A DNA stretch of 10,737 nucleotides from Bacteroidota bacterium (GTDB lineage: Bacteria; Bacteroidota; Ignavibacteria; Ignavibacteriales; Ignavibacteriaceae). Positions 6,443 through 10,737 of this stretch are shown in pieces. The notes under the pieces are model-generated. The model saw only the letters and a list, made by a program, of their open reading frames with translations. It had not been told where the DNA came from and ran no database searches. Both the position numbers and the translations under genes were made by a program. Each line of letters opens with the position of its first letter. Position 1 is the stretch's first letter. Where the stretch lies: NCBI GenBank assembly GCA_023406915.1, contig JAEXTR010000241.1, forward strand, positions 1 to 10,737, in the 5' to 3' direction.

Positions 6443-6759
6443 CCGCCAAACCAGTTGCACGTTACTCACTGCTGACGCCGCACTGCATAAATGTACATTG
6501 CGGTGAAAGAGGCATTTCTGATGGGAAAACACGTTTTTTGTCCATCAGAGACGGCGTATATCCATATTATTCCCCCTTCCTATCCAGTGAATTCTTTGAA
6601 GAACATCTCCTCCCTGTTTACATGCAAAATTATTTGAGCGGTTTGTAGGAATGACAAACGGTGTCTTTTATGGCACCTACCTTTGAAAACCTTTTGAATA
6701 GTGGTAAATTACTTCACTTTAAAATTCGATTTCTATTCACCAGCAACTAGAGGATATCT
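6443..6759. other. 317-base gap with an open startless frame and a strong hairpin
   Basis: No gene with a usable start is visible here. The plus-strand frame from 6391 stays open to a TAG at 6646-6648. Its end reads like protein (RDGVYPYYSPFL, SSEFFEEHLLPVYMQNYL) but contains no ATG or GTG. It could be remnant coding sequence, or the original C-terminal part of the upstream cysteine protein after a frameshift. TCTGATGG (6517-6524) and CCATCAGA (6542-6549) form a perfect 8-base-pair hairpin. A second small hairpin (6660-6665 with 6672-6677, one G-U pair) has no T-run after it. The last 80 bases should hold the promoter of the S46 peptidase gene. Confidence 0.5.
6682..6712 (+). promoter_or_regulatory. 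Possible promoter of the S46 peptidase gene
   Basis: TTTG at 6682-6685 is followed after 19 bases by TAAATTAC at 6705-6712, a six-of-eight match to TAnnTTTG. An alternative pair is TTTG at 6693-6696 with TAAAATTC at 6720-6727, which is a poorer match. Either gives a leader of some 30-45 bases that includes the ribosome binding site. Confidence 0.25.
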
Positions 6760-8907
6760 ATGAATGCAAATTCTGTAAAAAGAGCTTTCCTTCTCTTTGC
6801 GGCAGTATTAGTCTTTTCTGCTGCACAGATGAACTTTGCTCAAAGTTGGGTGAAGGTTGACACCGTAAAAGCCGGTCGCTTTGACACCGGTAAAATGTGG
6901 ACCTTTGACTTCCCCCCAACCGAATATTTCAAGGAAGCTTACGACTTTTCGCCGTCCGATGAATGGTATGAACACGTAAGAAAATCCGCTCTCCGTTTCG
7001 CTACCTATTGCTCCGCTTCATTCGTTTCAGGCGACGGTCTTGTAATGACCAACCACCACTGCGGCAGAGAAAGTATCACTGAAGCCACAAAAGAGGGTGA
7101 AGACCTGCATTTAGATGGTTTTATCGCAACTACTCTTGCCGATGAGCGCAAGATTGAAGGTCTGTTTGTTGACCAGTTGGTTGTGATCAAAGATATTACT
7201 TCAGATGTTCAGGCTGCTTTCGATAAGGGCACAACTGACGAAGAACGCGTTGCAAACCGCAAGGCAAAGATGGATGAGATTAAAAAGAATTTTGAAACTG
7301 AAAACCCTGGCCTTACCGGACAGATTATCACCTTCTACAACGGTGGCAAATACTCATTATACGGCTTTAAGCGCTATAATGATGTCCGCCTCGTTTTTGC
7401 TCCTGAAGAGCAGGCTGGTTTCTTCGGCGGCGATCCGGATAACTTTACCTTTCCGCGTTATAATCTTGACTGCACATTCTTCCGCGTTTATGACGAAAAT
7501 GGTAAACCCCTCAAAACAGATCATTATTTCAAGTGGAGTGCAGGCGGAGCTGAAGAAGGCGAACCCGTATTCGTGGTTGGTAACCCTGGCTCAACCAACC
7601 GTCTCCACACTGTTGCTCAGCTTGAGTTCCAGCGCGACTTCCAGCATCCTACCACCCTCTTCCTGCTTGATGGTCTCGTAAAAGTGTATTCTGAGGTACT
7701 TGCAGAAAACCCTGACAGAAAACTCGAACTCCAGGATCAGGTTTTCAGCCTTCAGAACTCACAAAAAGCCTATGGTGGAATACTCGGCGGTCTCCGTGAT
7801 CCTTACCTCATGGCAAAGAAGAAAGATTTTGAAAAGAACTTCAAAAACTCTGTGCTCGCAGATGCTGATCTGAAAGCAAAATATGGCGACCTGTGGGATA
7901 AGATTGCAAACACACGTTCCCGCATGAAGGAAATCGCCCCCGAGATGAGGGCATACCGCATGGCTCCTCTCTTCACCCCGCATTGGTACTTCGTTGCCCA
8001 GGGTATTGTGGATTATGCAAAAGAAATGAAAAAACCCGAAGCCGACAGAAAAGATCAGTATAAAGGTGATGCTCTCCAGGCAACCCAGACAGCCCTTTTC
8101 AAAGCTGATGAAGACCCTGCCCTTACCAAAAAGCTCCTCAGCTTTAATATTGCCTACCTGACACAGTTGCTCGGTGAAAACAATGAACTCGTTAAAAAGC
8201 TCACCGGCGGCAAAAAAGGTACAGAAGCCGTTGAATATGCACTTGGCGCAACCAAGTTGAATGACGAAGGAAAGATGAAAGAGCTACTTGGAAAATCAGC
8301 TGACGAAATTCTCAGCTGCAATGATCCTTTCATTTACTTCATTGCAAATACTCAGGATAAAGCAAAAGAATTGAGCGCAAAGGCAAAAGCTATTTCTAAT
8401 GAAGAAGCTAATTACCTCCAGATGCTCGGCAGAGCTGCATTCGAAGTATATGGCACCAAGATGCCTCCGGATGCAACATTTTCACTCCGTATTGCAGATG
8501 GTGTAGTAAAGGGTTACAACTACAATGGAACGAAGGCTCCTGCCTTTACTACCTATTATGGTATGTATGAGCGTTTCTACTCATTCGACGGCAAATTCCC
8601 CTGGAACCTGCCGACACGCTGGCAGAATCCTCCTGCAGAATTTGAACTCTCAACTAAATTTAACTTTGTTTCCACCAATGATATCATTGGCGGTAACTCA
8701 GGCAGCCCTGTAATTAACAGGAAAGCTGAAGTCGTTGGTTTGGCATTTGATGGTAACATCGAAAGTCTGCCGGGTCAGTTTATCTTCGATGAAACCGCCA
8801 ACAGAACCGTATCGGTTCACTCTTCCGGCATGCACGAAGTTATTCAGGACCTGTTCAAGTTCCGTCGCCTCAGTGATGAACTGAAAAATGGTGTGATGGT
8901 TCAGTAA
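6760..8907 (+). CDS. Secreted S46-family dipeptidyl-peptidase, DPP7-like
   Basis: The 715-residue serine peptidase should remove dipeptides from peptide N-termini in the periplasm or at the outer membrane, feeding amino-acid uptake. A signal peptide is clear: basic start NSVKRAF, hydrophobic core about 9-22, cleavage likely near residue 28 (NFA-Q or FAQ-S). The chymotrypsin-like halves flank a long helical insert of about 280-560. TNHHCG at 97-102 carries the catalytic histidine (His99 or His100), GGDPDNF at 223-229 the aspartate, and GNSGSP at 645-650 the nucleophile Ser647. FDGN at 663-666 has glycine at position 665. In the characterised Porphyromonas enzymes glycine at the equivalent position marks DPP7 and arginine marks the Asp/Glu-specific DPP11, so a preference for hydrophobic side chains is inferred. 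AGAGG at 6749-6753 lies six bases before the ATG. The length and all motifs are normal, and a strong terminator follows the stop. Confidence 0.95.
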   Translation: MNANSVKRAFLLFAAVLVFSAAQMNFAQSWVKVDTVKAGRFDTGKMWTFDFPPTEYFKEAYDFSPSDEWYEHVRKSALRFATYCSASFVSGDGLVMTNHHCGRESITEATKEGEDLHLDGFIATTLADERKIEGLFVDQLVVIKDITSDVQAAFDKGTTDEERVANRKAKMDEIKKNFETENPGLTGQIITFYNGGKYSLYGFKRYNDVRLVFAPEEQAGFFGGDPDNFTFPRYNLDCTFFRVYDENGKPLKTDHYFKWSAGGAEEGEPVFVVGNPGSTNRLHTVAQLEFQRDFQHPTTLFLLDGLVKVYSEVLAENPDRKLELQDQVFSLQNSQKAYGGILGGLRDPYLMAKKKDFEKNFKNSVLADADLKAKYGDLWDKIANTRSRMKEIAPEMRAYRMAPLFTPHWYFVAQGIVDYAKEMKKPEADRKDQYKGDALQATQTALFKADEDPALTKKLLSFNIAYLTQLLGENNELVKKLTGGKKGTEAVEYALGATKLNDEGKMKELLGKSADEILSCNDPFIYFIANTQDKAKELSAKAKAISNEEANYLQMLGRAAFEVYGTKMPPDATFSLRIADGVVKGYNYNGTKAPAFTTYYGMYERFYSFDGKFPWNLPTRWQNPPAEFELSTKFNFVSTNDIIGGNSGSPVINRKAEVVGLAFDGNIESLPGQFIFDETANRTVSVHSSGMHEVIQDLFKFRRLSDELKNGVMVQ

Positions 8908-8924
8908 TTCTGCTTTGCAGCATA

Positions 8925-8960
8925 AAAAAAGGCTATCCCTCAATCGGGATAGCCTTTTTT
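8925..8960. terminator. Perfect bidirectional terminator between the peptidase and barrel genes
   Basis: GGCTATCCC (8931-8939) pairs perfectly with GGGATAGCC (8946-8954) across a six-base loop. It is extended by six A bases (8925-8930) and six T bases (8955-8960), giving 15 paired positions and a T-run in both directions. It sits 17 bases after the peptidase stop and 22 bases beyond the barrel stop. Confidence 0.93.
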
Positions 8961-8982
8961 GTTTAGGGGAAAACCTTATGTA

Positions 8983-9759
8983 TCAATTAAGTATCTTTTG
9001 CACAAACTCAAATCTGATTGCACGGTCTGCAGTCGATGGTGCCCAGGTTTTGTTGTCAAAGAGATCACGTAAATCAAAGCCAAGCACAAAGCCTTCACTT
9101 ACTGCCCACCGGACACCTATATTAAAGTAACCGTTCCCTTTACCGAAAACTTTTGAACCGTTATCATTAAACGCAAAGTTATATTCGGCAATCAGGCTTA
9201 CCTTCGATCCGATCGTTTTTTCAGCGCCAACCATCAGATTCAGAAAATTATCTCCATCCGAGTTCTCAAGAGAATAATTGACGGCGCCATGCAGACTGAG
9301 ATACCCAAGCATTTCAAAGTTTTTACTGCCAGCCACAAAGAATCCGGGAGACTTTATCGCATAACGGCTCCCTTTGTCAAAGTACTCCCCCTTACCCTGT
9401 GAATCAAAACCCACAGTCAGTGACGGGAAGGCGAGGGATTCCTCAAAAAACTTGTATCTGATGTTAACACCCGGATATTTATACCAGTCAACCTTTCCAG
9501 AGCCGATAATATTACCACCGCCGTAGGAAATCCCAAAACTCAGGTTCTGAAAAACTCCGACATCAAGTTTCGCCACCATCAACCCGCCGGGAAGAATATC
9601 AGACGAAACCGAAACAAATCCTTTATCCAGCACCCCGCTGGTCGGCATATCTATTAAATACCGGTATTCGGCATTTGCTTCATCACCTGCCATATTTTGC
9701 GCCTGCACCATAATGGCAGGGGCACAAAGCAGGAACAGTGCCATCACGAATAATCTCAT
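8983..9759 (-). CDS. YjbH-like outer-membrane beta-barrel protein
   Basis: The predicted 258-residue precursor has a signal peptide (MRLFVMALFLLCAPAIMVQA, cleavage probably just before QNMAG). A run of alternating hydrophobic and polar strands rich in Gly and aromatic residues follows, as in an outer-membrane barrel. PTSGVLDKGF (about 39-48), FGISYGGGNIIGSG (about 75-88), VGFDSQGKGEYF and FNIGVRWAVSEGF resemble the YjbH/exopolysaccharide-associated barrel family found widely in FCB bacteria. Relatives are linked to polysaccharide export, but no such genes are next to it here, so the role is open. Of two close ATG codons the second (9757-9759) is chosen because AAAGGA lies six bases upstream of it and directly abuts the first. 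A TTG seven codons upstream is also in frame. The gene stands alone with its own promoter-like site and terminator. Confidence 0.75.
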   Translation of the reverse strand: MRLFVMALFLLCAPAIMVQAQNMAGDEANAEYRYLIDMPTSGVLDKGFVSVSSDILPGGLMVAKLDVGVFQNLSFGISYGGGNIIGSGKVDWYKYPGVNIRYKFFEESLAFPSLTVGFDSQGKGEYFDKGSRYAIKSPGFFVAGSKNFEMLGYLSLHGAVNYSLENSDGDNFLNLMVGAEKTIGSKVSLIAEYNFAFNDNGSKVFGKGNGYFNIGVRWAVSEGFVLGFDLRDLFDNKTWAPSTADRAIRFEFVQKILN

Positions 9760-9824
9760 TTTCATTCCTTTCGTAATCAAGAAAGAATTTCCTTACTTAC
9801 TGCGTAAAATAATCATTGTTTCAC

Positions 9825-9832
9825 CAAAATTA
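9825..9832 (-). promoter_or_regulatory. -7 promoter box of the barrel gene
   Basis: On the minus strand TAATTTTG (9832 to 9825) is an exact match to TAnnTTTG and lies about 65 bases before the barrel start. No good TTTG or TTG is seen 17-23 bases further upstream, so only the -7 element is claimed. It falls in the 120-base gap behind the Ig-like gene. That gene has no clear terminator, so read-through into the barrel gene is also possible. Confidence 0.35.
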
Positions 9833-9879
9833 AAGACTGAAAAGGGAATCACGGTACTCTTTGCAGTAAAATAATGCTG

Positions 9880-10263
9880 TCACGCTGCGTTTGGGAGTAT
9901 CTCAACCTCAAACACCGACGGGAAGAGCATAAACTTTCCCGAAACCCGGAGCACTACCTTCCCTTTCAGATCTTTTGCCTGAATCACAAACCTGCCGGTT
10001 GATGTATCGCTTTCAATTACCGTAACAAGACCCTGCCCTTCAGTTATGGCAAGCTTTGCCTCCACTTTCCTGAACGGCACGGTAAATCCTAGCCCATTTA
10101 CGGGACGGCACTCAATCACCGCCACTGATTCCTGATCTGCATATAACACGCGTGAAGAGATGGTAACATCAACCTCATACACTGAAAATACGTACAGATA
10201 TGCACCAAGCGCAATCAGAACTGCCATGGCAATACCAAGAATAATCATACTTTGTTTCTTCAT
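9880..10263 (-). CDS. Membrane-anchored protein with a single Ig-like domain, function unknown
   Basis: I do not recognise a named family. The 127-residue product starts MKKQSM and has one hydrophobic helix at about 7-29 (a signal anchor without an obvious cleavage or lipobox site), so the rest should face the periplasm. The remaining 95 residues look like one beta-sandwich: VLYADQESVAVIECRPVNG, then VEAKLAITEGQG, STGRFVIQA and GKVVLRVSG. This layout (adenine-free, Gly-turned strands, 'A-D-x-x-S-V-x-V' opening, 'G-x-V-x-L-x-V' near the end) resembles bacterial Ig-like (Big/invasin-type) domains; this is inference from pattern. There are no catalytic-looking residues. Its ATG (10261-10263) overlaps the TGA of the upstream ATP-grasp gene by four bases (ATGA) and has no strong ribosome binding site, which points to translational coupling. 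The pair is therefore likely to work together or at least be made together. Confidence 0.7.
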   Translation of the reverse strand: MKKQSMIILGIAMAVLIALGAYLYVFSVYEVDVTISSRVLYADQESVAVIECRPVNGLGFTVPFRKVEAKLAITEGQGLVTVIESDTSTGRFVIQAKDLKGKVVLRVSGKFMLFPSVFEVEILPNAA

Positions 10264-10737
10264 TGTCGTTTTAACTGCTGCCGCACAGCCATTTTCATGT
10301 TCCGGATGATCCTCTCTGCGATACTGTCAGGAACTCCATCAAAATGGTTTGACCTCAGGCGCATATCACACTGGTCATTCACATAGTCTATTACTACGAA
10401 GTCACCATTCTGACTCACTGCAATCTCTGTGGAGAAAAAATCCAAACCTGTGAGGTCTGCAATCTTTTTTGTTAATGTAAACAATGGTTTCAGCTGATAA
10501 CGGGCGACCTCATCCGGCTCCAAAGTCTCATAGATATGCGTTGTGTCATCCCACCATACAGGAATCGGCTCGCTGTACGCCCAAAAGCACCGGAACCACG
10601 CCCGCCTGCCATGCAACACTTTTGGGTACACTTTCTCCTGAATGAGGTATTTGTCTTCAGCATTCAGCAGCCGCTCATCCAATACCTGCTGCAGGGATTC
10701 AGCACCGGTAACCACGCCGACACCACCACCGGTAGTG
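10260..10737 (-). CDS. ATP-grasp enzyme, C-terminal part (5' end outside the window)
   Basis: The frame enters from the right edge, so the 158 visible residues are the C-terminal part of a larger protein. They start with TTGGGVGV, which fits the glycine-rich ATP-binding loop of the ATP-grasp fold. The stretch YLIQEKVYP looks like the strand that contacts adenine, as in RimK-type ligases. GLDFFSTEIAVSQNGDFVVIDYVNDQ carries the usual late metal site: Glu in STEIAV, then Asp and Asn in IDYVND. ATP-grasp enzymes couple ATP hydrolysis to joining a carboxylate to an amine or thiol; the substrate cannot be told, and the aromatic WFRCFWAYSEPIPVWWDD is not a signature I know. The protein is cytoplasmic, with no membrane segment in the visible part. 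It overlaps the start of the anchored Ig-like gene by four bases. A GTG at 10713-10715 is in frame but falls inside the ATP-binding domain, so it is not the start. Confidence 0.75.
   Translation of the reverse strand, partial: TTGGGVGVVTGAESLQQVLDERLLNAEDKYLIQEKVYPKVLHGRRAWFRCFWAYSEPIPVWWDDTTHIYETLEPDEVARYQLKPLFTLTKKIADLTGLDFFSTEIAVSQNGDFVVIDYVNDQCDMRLRSNHFDGVPDSIAERIIRNMKMAVRQQLKRQ

Noticed and set aside
6491..6637. 48-codon ATG frame in the gap before the peptidase
   Set aside because: It has no ribosome binding site, no recognisable content, and competes with a more protein-like frame over the same bases.
6651..6686. 11-codon ATG peptide (MTNGVFYGTYL) resembling a leader peptide
   Set aside because: It contains the small hairpin 6660-6677, but there is no run of regulatory codons, no terminator T-run and no link to the peptidase's function.
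7205..7681. 158-codon plus-strand frame inside the S46 peptidase gene
   Set aside because: It is an out-of-frame reading of a gene with conserved motifs across the same span; its Ser/Leu-rich translation resembles nothing.
1..10737. CRISPR arrays, tRNA or rRNA genes, insertion sequences, phage or integrase genes
   Set aside because: Looked for by eye and not seen: no spaced repeats, no transposase or integrase motifs, and no tRNA-like cloverleaf was noticed.

Overview
The window looks like chromosomal DNA of a bacterium from the Bacteroidota/Ignavibacteriota (FCB) side of the tree. The evidence is the type of IspG N-terminus at the left edge, a secreted S46 dipeptidyl-peptidase, a YjbH-like outer-membrane barrel (so a Gram-negative envelope), and several promoters that resemble the FCB sigma-A pattern (TAnnTTTG near -7, TTTG or TTG near -33). 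The assignment to phylum is inference; no rRNA or tRNA gene is present to test it. Most of the window is moderate in GC (a 60-base sample inside dnaG counts 45%), but the block at about 740-2660 is visibly AT-richer.

Layout from left to right. On the minus strand, positions 1-716 hold the start of ispG (isoprenoid synthesis, cut by the window edge), preceded by a small DJ-1/PfpI-family gene with a near-consensus promoter. Positions 773-2393 hold a minus-strand membrane glycosyltransferase-like gene that appears broken: one in-frame TGA in the middle and a probable 1-base insertion near the 5' end. Primase (dnaG) follows on the plus strand. It converges, through a bidirectional terminator, on a minus-strand phosphomannomutase/phosphoglucomutase gene. 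Divergent from the mutase is a small cysteine-pair (probable zinc-ribbon) protein with a strong ribosome binding site but no ordinary start codon. A 317-base gap follows, with an open but startless frame and a strong hairpin. Next is a secreted S46 peptidase of the DPP7-like type on the plus strand. A perfect bidirectional terminator separates it from the minus-strand YjbH-like barrel gene. The right edge holds a translationally coupled pair on the minus strand: an ATP-grasp enzyme (5' end outside the window) and a membrane-anchored protein with one Ig-like beta-sandwich domain.

Most genes are housekeeping (IspG, DnaG, phosphohexomutase) or envelope and periplasmic functions (S46 peptidase, barrel, anchored Ig-like protein), and there is no sign that the window forms one pathway. 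I do not see a clear new multi-gene system. The least explained items are the ATP-grasp/Ig-like pair, the startless cysteine protein with the gap beyond it, and the decaying glycosyltransferase in its AT-rich block.
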